19,348 bases of DNA, from NCBI GenBank assembly GCA_002305795.1, contig DBRF01000002.1, forward strand, positions 1-19,348, written 5' to 3'. The translations under genes were made by a program, and so were the position numbers. Source of the stretch: Ruminococcaceae bacterium UBA1375 (lineage in GTDB: Bacteria > Bacillota > Clostridia > Oscillospirales > Ruminococcaceae). Shown piece by piece: positions 6,465 to 13,317 of this stretch; within the stretch, counting starts at the first letter, position 1, and every line of letters begins with the position of its first letter. A model generated the notes under the pieces. The model did no database searches, was not told the DNA's origin, and saw only the letters and a list, made by a program, of their open reading frames with translations.

Positions 6465-6562
6465 ACTGTCCCAAAGGGGCAAGCCGCCAAACGCCGAGGG
6501 TGGCAGCCACTGCCCGTGAATCGCCTGACGCAATCTGGTTTGGCGGCGGCGCCGCTTTTTGA
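6465..6562. repeat. GC-rich structured intergenic block, candidate dispersed repeat or RNA
   Basis: A sharply GC-rich block sits inside AT-rich sequence. It is closed by a perfect 10-bp inverted repeat, GCCGCCAAAC (6483-6492) and GTTTGGCGGC (6538-6547), with a smaller inner hairpin (GTGG/CCAC near 6500-6511). After it comes the self-complementary GCGGCGCCGC and TTTTT (to about 6561). No gene uses it: the frames through it are short. I have an unverified impression that short spurious peptides containing CVRRFTGSGCHP, which this block encodes on the minus strand, recur in gut clostridial genomes; that would fit a dispersed repeat. It matches no riboswitch consensus that I can place with confidence. 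Confidence 0.45.
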
Positions 6563-6571
6563 AGATAGAAC

Positions 6572-6597
6572 AAGGGAGTGCCTTTCGGCACTCCCTT
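6572..6597 (-). terminator. Terminator of the cyclophilin lipoprotein operon
   Basis: GGGAGTGCC (6574-6582) pairs perfectly with GGCACTCCC (6587-6595), extended by two A-T pairs on the outside. Read leftward the loop is GAAA, followed by TTGTTCT. It lies 20 nt past the stop of the second lipoprotein. The + strand has a TTTT tail, so it may work in both directions. Confidence 0.75.
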
Positions 6598-6616
6598 TTA
6601 GTTTGCTGTGATAAAG

Positions 6617-7471
6617 TTAGGCCGCCGGCGCAGAAGCCGCAGAGGAAGCGGCGGCAGGATCTTGAGCGGCAGTGTAGGTGCTGAAGGTAATGGACTGGAT
6701 CACCACATCGGTATCCGGCTTATCCTGTTCGTTGGTGGACACCGAAGCAATGGCATCCACCGTTTCCATTCCCTGGTACACCTGACCGAACACAGTATAG
6801 GAAAAGTCCAGCCAGGGACAGCCCCCGTAGGTTTGGTACAACGCCTTGACGGCATCGGGATAGACCCGGTCCATCTTTTCCCGCAGCTGAGTCCAGATAT
6901 TGCTCACCAGAGCTTCCTGAGGGGCTTGGACTACATAGAACTGGCAGCCATTGGTGTTGGGGGTTCCCTGGTTTGCCATGCAGAGGGCTCCCCGAAGATT
7001 TAAGGCCTGTTCGGAAAACTCATCGGCAAAGGTTCCTCCGGCGTAGCTGTCGAAACCGCTGCCGGTATTGGTGGTGTCTCCCCCCTGGATCATAAAGTTA
7101 TTGATCACCCGGAAGAAGATAGTATTGTTGTACCGTCCGCTGGAAGCCAAACTTTTAAAGTTTTCCACCGCCAACGGCGCTACTTCCGGGAAAAACCGCA
7201 CCCGAAATTCCCCCATGGAGGTGGTGATGATGGCAATTTCTTCCCCTTCCTGCAAAGGCCGGGTGTTGAGATTTTCCGCCGTACCCCGAGTAGGGTAATT
7301 TTGCTGCAAAAACGCATTGTCGGAATAGGTCACTTCATCGCTGACCTCTTCCTGCTGCTGGGCCGGTTGAGATTCCTGGCCCGAGTCCTGCTCTTCCTCA
7401 GAATTGCCGCAGCCGCATAAAACCCCCAGGCAAAGCAGCAGAGAGGTAGCCAGGCAAATGGGTTTTTTCAT
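6617..7471 (-). CDS. Cyclophilin-type peptidyl-prolyl cis-trans isomerase, lipoprotein
   Basis: The 284-residue product should fold proteins outside the membrane by isomerising prolyl bonds. Residues 1-21 are a lipoprotein signal with the lipobox LCGC and lipidated Cys21. An acidic, Gln-rich linker (about 23-45) follows, then a cyclophilin domain (about 75-260). Family motifs are present: FFRVINNFMIQGGD, whose Arg is the catalytic one; an ALCMAN stretch; GCQFYVV; and VFGQVYQGMETVDAI. The tail is Ala/Ser-rich. A GGGAGGGG site precedes the start and overlaps the end of the upstream lipoprotein gene; the two genes are only 2 nt apart, so they are translationally linked. About 35 extra residues occur between GCQFYVV and the final strand, compared with compact cyclophilins. 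Confidence 0.92.
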   Translation of the reverse strand: MKKPICLATSLLLCLGVLCGCGNSEEEQDSGQESQPAQQQEEVSDEVTYSDNAFLQQNYPTRGTAENLNTRPLQEGEEIAIITTSMGEFRVRFFPEVAPLAVENFKSLASSGRYNNTIFFRVINNFMIQGGDTTNTGSGFDSYAGGTFADEFSEQALNLRGALCMANQGTPNTNGCQFYVVQAPQEALVSNIWTQLREKMDRVYPDAVKALYQTYGGCPWLDFSYTVFGQVYQGMETVDAIASVSTNEQDKPDTDVVIQSITFSTYTAAQDPAAASSAASAPAA

Positions 7472-7473
7472 GC

Positions 7474-8205
7474 TTACCCCTCCCGGTGATATTCGCTGAG
7501 TTCAATGGAAGTAACATACATGGGGGTGGAAGGATAGATGCTGTCCTCCTCGGTGGGGACGGCGGCGATGGCGTTGAGCACGTCCAGCCCCTCCACCACC
7601 TGGCCGAACACAGTAAAGGAGCCGCTGGTAATGGGATTGCCCCCGATTTCCTGATACGCCTGGATGACATTTTCAGGATAATTGTTCTCTTCCATATAGC
7701 TTACCACTTCCGGGTCGGCTTCCACTTCACTGACCATAAAGAAGCGGCTGTCCGCCAGCACCGTGCGTTCGTACACTCCGTCCCGTTCCCCGTAGGCGCA
7801 CACCGCACCGGTGAACTGCCACAGGCCCGGGTCGGTTTCCGGTTCGTAGCCCCGGCCGTTTTCCGCCGTGGTTTTGCCTTGGATGCCCCCGTGGTCTTCC
7901 GAGCCGGTAAACACATTGCCCATTTCGATGCCGTAGATATCCCGGTCGGTGTAAAAGCCTTCGTTTACCAGATCGATAAACTGCTGGCAGGTTTGGGGCG
8001 CCTGCTCTTCGTACAGCACAAAGGAGATGTCCCCCATGGTGGTGTGGACGATGGCCATGGTAGCGCCGTCTTCCGGTTCTTGCAACTGATACAATTCGGT
8101 AGATTGGGTGGCGGCCAACCGGCTGTCTTCCTGCTTTTCACAACCGGTGGTGCAAAACAGCATGACAGCGCTGAGCAAAAGCGCCAGGGGCATTTTCCAT
8201 TTCAT
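7474..8205 (-). CDS. Degenerate cyclophilin-like lipoprotein
   Basis: The 243-residue product has a lipoprotein signal (1-21, lipobox TTGC, Cys22) and a cyclophilin-like domain. The ends of the fold are clear: AIVHTTMGDISFVLYEEQAPQ with QQFIDLV near the start, and TVFGQVVEGLDVLNAI near the end. The active-site segment is not conserved. Where the sister gene reads FFRVINNFMIQGGD, this one reads IYGIEMGNVFTGSED, so the catalytic arginine is gone. It is probably a binding protein or chaperone without normal isomerase activity (inference). It starts with a good AGGAGG site and is the first gene of the pair, 2 nt before the canonical cyclophilin. The pair looks like an ancient tandem duplication. 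The promoter upstream is unclear. Confidence 0.85.
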   Translation of the reverse strand: MKWKMPLALLLSAVMLFCTTGCEKQEDSRLAATQSTELYQLQEPEDGATMAIVHTTMGDISFVLYEEQAPQTCQQFIDLVNEGFYTDRDIYGIEMGNVFTGSEDHGGIQGKTTAENGRGYEPETDPGLWQFTGAVCAYGERDGVYERTVLADSRFFMVSEVEADPEVVSYMEENNYPENVIQAYQEIGGNPITSGSFTVFGQVVEGLDVLNAIAAVPTEEDSIYPSTPMYVTSIELSEYHREG

Positions 8206-8249
8206 CCGGATTTCCTCCTGTAAACCTAATTTCCTAAGGATACCATACC

Positions 8250-8284
8250 GAAAAAATACGGCGAAACTTTGAACAAACCGTATT
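8250..8284 (-). terminator. Intrinsic terminator after cysS
   Basis: On the minus strand AATACGG (8284-8278) pairs with CCGTATT (8261-8255) around a 16-nt loop, followed by a T run (8256-8251). The first stem base overlaps the cysS stop codon. It separates the cysE-cysS transcript from the lipoprotein pair. Confidence 0.65.
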
Positions 8285-9680
8285 ATTTTTTGGTAATTTG
8301 AGTACCCTGCCGGGTTTCCTTCACTTCATAACCCAATGCGGCAATTTCATCCCGCAGCTGGTCGGCCAAAGCAAAGTTCTTTTCCTTTCTAGCCTGGGCC
8401 CGGCGCTCCACCAAGTCCTGCACCTGAGCGGGAAGCTGCTCCTCCTGGTGCTGGGGGATGACAATTCCCATGACGTCCAGCAGGGAATCAAACAGGCTCT
8501 GGGCGTAAGTAAAATACTCCTTGCCGGGAAGGGGAGCCTGGTCGCAGTCGGTATTGATCTGACGAACCAGCTCAAAGATGGCGGAGATGGCGTCAGCGGT
8601 GTTGAAATCGTCGTCCATGGCGGTAATGAACTGCTGCCGGAATCCGTCGATGGCCTCCTTCTGCTGCTGGGTCATAGCAGCCTCAGGGGCTTTGGCCAGG
8701 GTCAGGGTGAGCTTTTCCTTGCAGTTATAGATCCGCTTCAAAGAAGCCTGGCACTGCTGGATGACTTCCAAGGTGTAGTTGATGGGGCTGCGGTAGTGGG
8801 CTTGGAGCATCATAAACTTAATGGGCTCATAGCCGAACTTTTCTGCCACTTCCCGGACGGTGAAAAAGTTGCCCAGGCTCTTACTCATCTTCACGTTGTC
8901 TACATTGATATAGCCGTTGTGCATCCAATAATGGGCAAAGGGCTTGCCGGAAGCTCCTTCGCTCTGGGCAATTTCATTTTCATGGTGGGGAAAGATCAAG
9001 TCCTGTCCGCCGCAGTGGATGTCGATGGTGTCTCCAAAGATGGCCTGGTTCATGGCAGAGCATTCAATGTGCCAGCCGGGACGACCCTTGCCCCAGGGGG
9101 AATCCCAATAGGGTTCACCGGGTTTGGCAGCTTTCCAAAGAGCGAAGTCCAGGGGATCTTCCTTCTGTTCCCCCACGGCAATCCGGGCACCGCTTTCCAG
9201 CTCGTCAATGGGCATATGGCTGAGCTTGCCGTACTCCGGAAAACTCCGGGTGCGGTAGTACACGTCTCCTCCGGCCTGGTAGGCGTGGCCCTTTTCCACC
9301 AAGGTCTGGATAATGTGGATGATGTCCTGCATGTGTCCGGTGACGGTGGGGTGCACCGTAGCGGGACGCACGCCTAAGCCTTTGGCGTCGGTTTCATATT
9401 CCTTGATATACCGCTGGGCGATTTCTGCGGCGGTGACCCCTTCTTCGTTGGCTTTTTTAATGATTTTGTCGTCCACATCGGTGAAGTTCTGGACGAAGGT
9501 CACCTGGTATCCCCGAAACTCCAGATACCGGCGAAACACGTCAAACAGGCAGATAGGCCGGGCGTTGCCGATGTGGATGAAGTTGTACACCGTGGGGCCG
9601 CAGCAGTACATCTTCACCTTTCCCTCTTCCAAGGGAACAAAGGGCTCTTTTTTCCGGGTCAGGGTATTGTAAATTTCCAT
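8283..9680 (-). CDS. cysS: Cysteine--tRNA ligase
   Basis: This cytoplasmic class I synthetase charges tRNA-Cys with cysteine. The product is 465 residues, the normal length. It has the HIGH-type motif HIGN at 36-39, KMSKS at 264-268, and the zinc ligands C27, C207, H232 and E236 that select cysteine over serine. A DALR-type anticodon-binding domain follows, with a charged helical end (RRAQARKEKNFALADQLRDE). AAGGAGAG lies 8 nt before the ATG. The gene starts 3 nt after the cysE stop, so it is the second gene of the operon controlled by the cysteine T-box. Making cysteine and using it for charging are thus set by the same signal, uncharged tRNA-Cys. Confidence 0.97.
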   Translation of the reverse strand: MEIYNTLTRKKEPFVPLEEGKVKMYCCGPTVYNFIHIGNARPICLFDVFRRYLEFRGYQVTFVQNFTDVDDKIIKKANEEGVTAAEIAQRYIKEYETDAKGLGVRPATVHPTVTGHMQDIIHIIQTLVEKGHAYQAGGDVYYRTRSFPEYGKLSHMPIDELESGARIAVGEQKEDPLDFALWKAAKPGEPYWDSPWGKGRPGWHIECSAMNQAIFGDTIDIHCGGQDLIFPHHENEIAQSEGASGKPFAHYWMHNGYINVDNVKMSKSLGNFFTVREVAEKFGYEPIKFMMLQAHYRSPINYTLEVIQQCQASLKRIYNCKEKLTLTLAKAPEAAMTQQQKEAIDGFRQQFITAMDDDFNTADAISAIFELVRQINTDCDQAPLPGKEYFTYAQSLFDSLLDVMGIVIPQHQEEQLPAQVQDLVERRAQARKEKNFALADQLRDEIAALGYEVKETRQGTQITKK

Positions 9681-9683
9681 AGC

Positions 9684-10355
9684 TCAACTCTCCTTTTGGA
9701 ATTTGGAATTTTGATTGTTCATCTGCTGGGTCAGAGCCGCCACCTGCTCTTGAAGGTCGGCAATCTTTTGCTGCAACCGCACCAGCTCGGCGTTCACCGG
9801 GTCGGGAATGTGAATCTGGTCCAGGTCGCTGACCCGGATGCCGTTTTGCCGCACCACCCGGGCCGGCACCCCCACCGCCGTGGAGTTGGGGGGGATTTCG
9901 GTGAGCACCACCGCATTGGAAGCAATCTTGCTGTTGTCCCCCACGGTAAAGGGGCCCAGCACCTTGGCGCCGCTGCCCACCATCACCCCGTTGCCCAAGG
10001 TAGGGTGGCGCTTGCCGGTTTCTTTGCCGGTGCCTCCCAGGGTCACCCCCTGGTACAAGGTGCAGTCGTCCCCGATGATGGTGGTTTCTCCAATCACCAC
10101 CCCGGAGCCGTGGTCAATAAACAGTCCCCGGCCAATGGTGGCGCCGGGATGGATTTCGATGCCGGTAAACCATTTGGTCAGCTGGCTCACCAGCCGGGCC
10201 AAAAACAACAGCTTATGCCGGTAGAAAAAATGGCTGAGCCGGTACCAGAACACGGCGTGAAAGCCGGAATAAAGAAAGAACACCTCGGCGCAGTTTCTGG
10301 CCGCCGGGTCCCGCTCTTTGATGGAGCGCAGGTCGTAGCGAATTTTGTCAAACAT
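9684..10355 (-). CDS. cysE: Serine O-acetyltransferase
   Basis: The enzyme acetylates serine with acetyl-CoA to give O-acetylserine, the carbon skeleton for cysteine. The product is 223 residues. An N-terminal helical region (1-65, FDKIRYDLRSIKERDPAARN) is followed by a left-handed beta-helix of hexapeptide repeats (about 65-170) with the family stretch IEIHPGATIGRGLFIDHGSG, containing the catalytic His pair, and TLYQGVTLGGTG. The last 40 residues form a Leu/Gln-rich coiled coil (LVRLQQKIADLQEQVAALTQ). ATG 10355 is chosen because MFDKIRYDLRSI is the normal family start and GGGAGGG lies 9 nt upstream; the longer open frame runs into the T-box terminator. It is the first gene of the operon with cysS. 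No cysK is seen in the window. Confidence 0.95.
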   Translation of the reverse strand: MFDKIRYDLRSIKERDPAARNCAEVFFLYSGFHAVFWYRLSHFFYRHKLLFLARLVSQLTKWFTGIEIHPGATIGRGLFIDHGSGVVIGETTIIGDDCTLYQGVTLGGTGKETGKRHPTLGNGVMVGSGAKVLGPFTVGDNSKIASNAVVLTEIPPNSTAVGVPARVVRQNGIRVSDLDQIHIPDPVNAELVRLQQKIADLQEQVAALTQQMNNQNSKFQKES

Positions 10356-10426
10356 GAAAGCAGTCCCTCCCATCAAACCCATACAACAGAACATAAGATG
10401 GTTTCCGCCACAGCTCTTTGGGGTGC

Positions 10427-10470
10427 AAAAAAGCCGCCCCGAAAAAGCCGTCGCTTTCTCGGAAGGCAGC
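10427..10470 (-). terminator. Regulated terminator of the cysteine T-box
   Basis: On the minus strand a long stem with several G-U pairs and a small bulge (10470-10433, loop GACG) is followed by six T (10432-10427). Its 5' arm overlaps the antiterminator 3' strand (10469-10461). Confidence 0.85.
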
Positions 10471-10666
10471 GTTACTGCGGTTCCACTTCCGTTTATCCTC
10501 ATTCTTCCTTTAACGCAGGAGTACGGGCAGGCCTATCTTTGCAGATTCAGTCTGCCGGCTGGTGGGACGCACTTGGCCCTTTTCGCCCTCCAAAGCGCTT
10601 TCAGCCGGTGACGCTTCTCTCTGTTGGAGGCGGCAAAGGGTTACTCCTTCCCGTCATTGCCGATTT
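10427..10666 (-). ncRNA. T-box riboswitch leader, cysteine specific
   Basis: This leader should sense uncharged tRNA-Cys and allow transcription into cysE-cysS. The T-box sequence is at 10490-10475 on the minus strand. The antiterminator is perfect: GGAAG (10490-10486) with CTTCC (10465-10461), a 7-nt bulge UGGAACC (10485-10479), and GCAG (10478-10475) with CTGC (10469-10466). Stem I hallmarks are present: a GGGAAGGAGTAA stretch just after the start point and an AGAGAG loop near 10620. The probable specifier is TGC (Cys) at 10571-10569, followed by a purine as usual. The bulge reads UGGA, which would pair with a tRNA having U before CCA, as expected for tRNA-Cys. Confidence 0.92.
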
Positions 10667-10672
10667 TTAGAA

Positions 10673-10701
10673 AGTATACCACATCAGGCGGTAAATTGCA
10701 A
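10673..10701 (-). promoter_or_regulatory. Sigma-A type promoter of cysE-cysS
   Basis: On the minus strand TTGCAA (10701-10696), a 17-bp spacer and TATACT (10678-10673) lie directly before the T-box leader. The start point would be near 10666. Confidence 0.78.
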
Positions 10702-10720
10702 GACCCGGCTTTTTCATTTC

Positions 10721-10765
10721 AAAAAAGAAACCGCTGCAAAAAAGCAGTGACTCTTTCGCAGCGGT
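10721..10765 (-). terminator. Intrinsic terminator after the DUF1858 gene
   Basis: On the minus strand ACCGCTGC (10765-10758) pairs perfectly with GCAGCGGT (10737-10730) around a 20-nt loop, then TTCTTTTTT (10729-10721). It is 24 nt past the stop. Confidence 0.82.
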
Positions 10766-10788
10766 CAAAACTCTTTCCGGCGGCAGGC

Positions 10789-10986
10789 TTACTCCGCCAT
10801 GTGCTGATTAAGGCTGTCTACCAGCTCTTCCACCTCAATGCCGTGGACCAAGCAGGCCTGTTCCAGGCTTTCGCCTCGGGATGCCGGGCAGCCTAAGCAG
10901 TGCATTCCCATTTCCAAAAAGAACTGCGCCGTGGTGGGGTCCGCATCCAGGACCTGTCCAATCAAAGTATCCTTGGTGACTTCCAT
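10789..10986 (-). CDS. DUF1858 domain protein (CxxC redox-type)
   Basis: The 65-residue product is a single DUF1858 domain, also described as the hybrid-cluster-protein-associated redox disulfide domain. It reads TLIGQVLDADP at the start, then the signature GMHCLGCPASRGESLEQAC with the C-x-x-C pair at C30/C33 and a third cysteine about 11 residues later, and ends with helix VEELVDSLNQHM. Family members are small cytoplasmic proteins; a redox or metal role is assumed from the cysteines and has not been proven. AGGAGGT lies 7 nt before the ATG. The gene is monocistronic: it has its own promoter about 150 nt upstream and its own terminator. The unusually long and structured leader suggests regulation after transcription start. 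No hybrid cluster protein gene is in the window. Confidence 0.9.
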   Translation of the reverse strand: MEVTKDTLIGQVLDADPTTAQFFLEMGMHCLGCPASRGESLEQACLVHGIEVEELVDSLNQHMAE

Positions 10987-11024
10987 GAATCCTACCTCCT
11001 GTCCTCCAAATAACTATTTGTGTG

Positions 11025-11108
11025 CCCGTCCCCGTTTTTCGCCTTTTGGCGAAATGACCGTCCGGACAGAAAGGTCGAAGACCTTTCGTGGTCAGGTCAA
11101 GGGGAGGG
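11025..11108 (-). ncRNA. Candidate structured leader (three-way junction) before the DUF1858 gene
   Basis: The minus strand can fold into a closed three-way junction. P1 is CCCTCCCC (11108-11101) with GGGGACGGG (11033-11025), 8 bp with one bulged C. P2 has an outer TGACC (11094-11090) with GGTCA (11059-11055), enclosing GAAAGGTC/GACCTTTC (11087-11080 with 11076-11069). P3 is TTTCGCC/GGCGAAA (11054-11048 with 11043-11037, loop AAAA), directly adjacent to P2. A separate 9-bp hairpin (11136-11128 with 11122-11114) comes first, near the start point. I do not recognise a known riboswitch class. Alternative pairing with the first TGACC (11099-11095) is possible. Confidence 0.45.
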
Positions 11109-11113
11109 ATCAT

Positions 11114-11136
11114 AAACGTCAGCTGTACTGACGTTT
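11114..11136. repeat. Perfect 9-bp inverted repeat at the DUF1858 transcription start
   Basis: AAACGTCAG (11114-11122) and CTGACGTTT (11128-11136) are separated by 5 bp, right at the predicted start point. It could be a 5' stabilising hairpin, an operator, or a poor terminator for the kinase gene just upstream, although there is no proper T run. Confidence 0.55.
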
Positions 11137-11138
11137 GT

Positions 11139-11167
11139 ATTATACCTCTTTAGTAGAGAAAATTCAA
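11139..11167 (-). promoter_or_regulatory. Sigma-A type promoter of the DUF1858 gene
   Basis: On the minus strand TTGAAT (11167-11162), a 17-bp spacer and a perfect TATAAT (11144-11139). It lies just past the stop codon of the histidine kinase gene. Confidence 0.8.
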
Positions 11168-11177
11168 CCCCTTTTCC

Positions 11178-12611
11178 TTAGTTTCCCTTGTGTTCCCGTT
11201 TTTTCCCACGAGGGGCAGTCTCAAACCAGAAGGTGGAACCTTCTCCCAACTTACTGTCCACACCATAGGCAAAGTGGTGGGCTTCCAAAATGGCTTTCAC
11301 AATGCTCAGCCCAAGGCCGGTGCCCATGCCTTTGCGGTCGTCCTTTTTGTAGGGCTTGTAGTACCGGTCCCAGATCAGGGGCAGGTCTTCCGGGGCAATG
11401 CCTTTGCCGGTGTCCCGAATCAGTACCCGACCCGGAAGTTCGTCAGTATCCAAGGTAATAAATATTTTCTTGTCGGCGCCGGTGTGGTTGACGGCGTTAT
11501 TTAAGATGTTATAAATGACCTGCTCCATCTTCACTTCGTCCCCCACCATAAAGTAATGGTCCGGGACGGAAAGGGTAAACTGGTAATTTTCTTCCGACTC
11601 CAGCAAGGAGTACCGTCCTACAATATCCCGCAGCTTTTGAGCTAGGTCGAACTGGGCGAAATTCATCTTCTGCTGCCCTGCCTGGAGTTTGGACAGGTCC
11701 AAAATATCGTTGACCAGCACATTCAGCCGGTTGCTTTCATCAATGATAATGTCCAGCTGCTGGTTGCGCTTTTCCGGATTGTCCCCGGTCAGGTCCTTGA
11801 TGGTTTCGGCGTAGCCTTTAATCATAGTCAGGGGGGTGCGGATGTCATGAGAGACGTTGGCCACCAATTCCCGCTGCAAAGCCGTGGCTTTGGAAATCTC
11901 CTTGCTCATAATATTGAAGTCCTGGGCCAACACTGAAAGCTCGTCCTTGCCCTGCACCGGCACCTGCACTAAGAGATTTCCCTTGGCGATTTCACGGGTG
12001 GCCTGGGAGAGCCGTTTCACCGGCTTGGTGATAGAGCGGCTGATATACAGAGCCATAGCCGTGGCAACCAGAAGCAGCACAATGCTCACCCAAATCAACT
12101 GTCCCCGAATGGCATCCACCGCTTCTCCCACGGGAGCCAACGCCGTTTCAGTAAGCACCAGCCGGTCCTGTCCGGCAATGGTGGTGCGGACGCCGCAGAT
12201 GTAGTAACCCTGGGAAGTGGAGGATTGGGTATCTTCAAAAAACAAAATATTGTTTCGATCCTGCCCCACCAACAGGGTATACACCACCTGGCTGCGCACC
12301 AAGGAATTGTTTTTCAGCACGCTGCTCTCTCCCATGGCATTGAAGCCGATGAGCTGGGCGCCGCTGTTATCTGAAATCTCCAGATAATAGCTGTTTTTCA
12401 CCGCCAGATCTTCAATGACATGGATGCTGGCGACGGTGTCTTGCTCCAAAAGTGCGCCGACCATGGTGTTGGTATCGGCAATAAACTGGCTCTTTTTCCC
12501 GGCCAGGTAGATCCCTTGCAGCAAAAACACCTGGAAAATCCACATAGCCGCAATCACCAGCGCCGCCACTCCGAAAATGGCCATCCAAATTTTAATCCGA
12601 ATACTCTTCAT
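11178..12611 (-). CDS. Two-component sensor histidine kinase
   Basis: This 477-residue membrane sensor phosphorylates the response regulator encoded next to it. Order: TM1 (about 8-30), external sensing domain (about 31-165), TM2 (about 170-190), HAMP (about 191-242), dimerisation helix with SHDIRTPLT (phosphorylated His255), then the ATPase domain with N-box NNAVNH (371-376), DTGKG (400-404), RYYKPYKKDD and GMGTGLGLS. No PAS domain is seen. ATG 12611 overlaps the end of the regulator gene by 20 nt, so translation is coupled; an in-frame GTG at 12626 is possible but not supported. The overall plan is like PhoR/ResE/WalK-type kinases; the signal is unknown. No clear terminator follows before the next promoter. 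Confidence 0.93.
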   Translation of the reverse strand: MKSIRIKIWMAIFGVAALVIAAMWIFQVFLLQGIYLAGKKSQFIADTNTMVGALLEQDTVASIHVIEDLAVKNSYYLEISDNSGAQLIGFNAMGESSVLKNNSLVRSQVVYTLLVGQDRNNILFFEDTQSSTSQGYYICGVRTTIAGQDRLVLTETALAPVGEAVDAIRGQLIWVSIVLLLVATAMALYISRSITKPVKRLSQATREIAKGNLLVQVPVQGKDELSVLAQDFNIMSKEISKATALQRELVANVSHDIRTPLTMIKGYAETIKDLTGDNPEKRNQQLDIIIDESNRLNVLVNDILDLSKLQAGQQKMNFAQFDLAQKLRDIVGRYSLLESEENYQFTLSVPDHYFMVGDEVKMEQVIYNILNNAVNHTGADKKIFITLDTDELPGRVLIRDTGKGIAPEDLPLIWDRYYKPYKKDDRKGMGTGLGLSIVKAILEAHHFAYGVDSKLGEGSTFWFETAPRGKKREHKGN

Positions 12612-13272
12612 ACTTGTAACCCACACCCCAGATGGTCTTGATCAGATTCCGGTAAGGGCCCAAATTGCTCCGCAGCATTTTAATGTGAGTGTCCACGGTA
12701 CGGCTGTCCCCGAAGAAATCATAGCCCCAGATTTTATTTAAGATGGTGTCCCGGGTAATGACGGTGTTGGGGTTTTGAATGAAGTACAACAGCAGCTCAA
12801 ATTCCTTGGGGGTGACGTTCACCTGCTTGCCATCCACCCGCACTTCATAGGACTTGGGGTTGACCATCAAAGTTTTAAAGGTATAGACTTCGTCCTCCGG
12901 CTTCTGCTTAGGCTGGGAGCGCTTCAGAACCGCTTTGATCCGGCTCATCAGCTCTTTGGGCGAAAAGGGCTTCACCACATAATCGTCCGCCCCCAAATCA
13001 AAGCCGAAGATTTTATCGTATTCCTCCCCCTTGGCCGTCAGGAGGATCACCGGGATGCTGCTGATCTCCCGAATTTTCCGCAGGGTGGTAATACCATCGC
13101 TTTTGGGCATCATCACGTCCAGCACCACCAGATCGTATTCCCCGGTCTTCACCTGATCAAAGGCCTCCACGCCGTCCCCGGCTTCCCCGTATTCAAAACC
13201 TTCAAACTCCAAATATTGCCGGATAATGTCCCGGATCCGTTCTTCGTCGTCGGCAATCAAAATCTTGCTCAT
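12592..13272 (-). CDS. OmpR/PhoB-family response regulator
   Basis: The 226-residue DNA-binding regulator is the partner of the overlapping kinase gene. The receiver domain (1-120) has the acidic pair D8-D9, the phosphorylated D52 in LVVLDVMMP, Thr in the ILLTAKG segment and Lys in the VVKPFSP segment. The C-terminal winged helix (about 130-224) carries the family stretches TPKEFELLLYF, VITRDTIL and RTVDTHIKMLRSNLG. GGGAGGGG precedes the ATG. It starts 94 nt after the rsmI stop. Two 8-bp direct repeats 11 bp apart lie 46-64 nt upstream, the kind of site this family binds, so autoregulation is likely. Target genes cannot be told from the window. Confidence 0.95.
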   Translation of the reverse strand: MSKILIADDEERIRDIIRQYLEFEGFEYGEAGDGVEAFDQVKTGEYDLVVLDVMMPKSDGITTLRKIREISSIPVILLTAKGEEYDKIFGFDLGADDYVVKPFSPKELMSRIKAVLKRSQPKQKPEDEVYTFKTLMVNPKSYEVRVDGKQVNVTPKEFELLLYFIQNPNTVITRDTILNKIWGYDFFGDSRTVDTHIKMLRSNLGPYRNLIKTIWGVGYKYEEYSD

Positions 13273-13317
13273 GGAAATCCCCTCCCATTGTTATCTTCTT
13301 TTATTTTGCCACGGGGT

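Noticed and set aside
6470..6545. Possible GEMM (cyclic di-GMP) riboswitch
   Set aside because: GGGGCAAGCC and TGACGCAA recall the conserved pieces, but the distance between them is far too long and the GGTAGGTAG-type receptor part is missing.
8298..9377. Long + strand open frame opposite cysS
   Set aside because: cysS on the minus strand is certain from its motifs; the opposite frame is open only because of the codon composition.
9573..10670. 365-codon + strand frame opposite cysE and its leader
   Set aside because: It covers the antisense of cysE and the cysteine T-box; no coding signal of its own.
10987..11177. Transposon-like inverted repeats between the kinase and the DUF1858 gene
   Set aside because: The repeats nest as RNA stems within a leader behind a good promoter; there are no target duplications or transposase.
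12612..12626. GTG start at 12626 for the histidine kinase
   Set aside because: It would add five residues encoded inside the regulator gene without a better ribosome site; ATG 12611 gives a normal kinase N-terminus.
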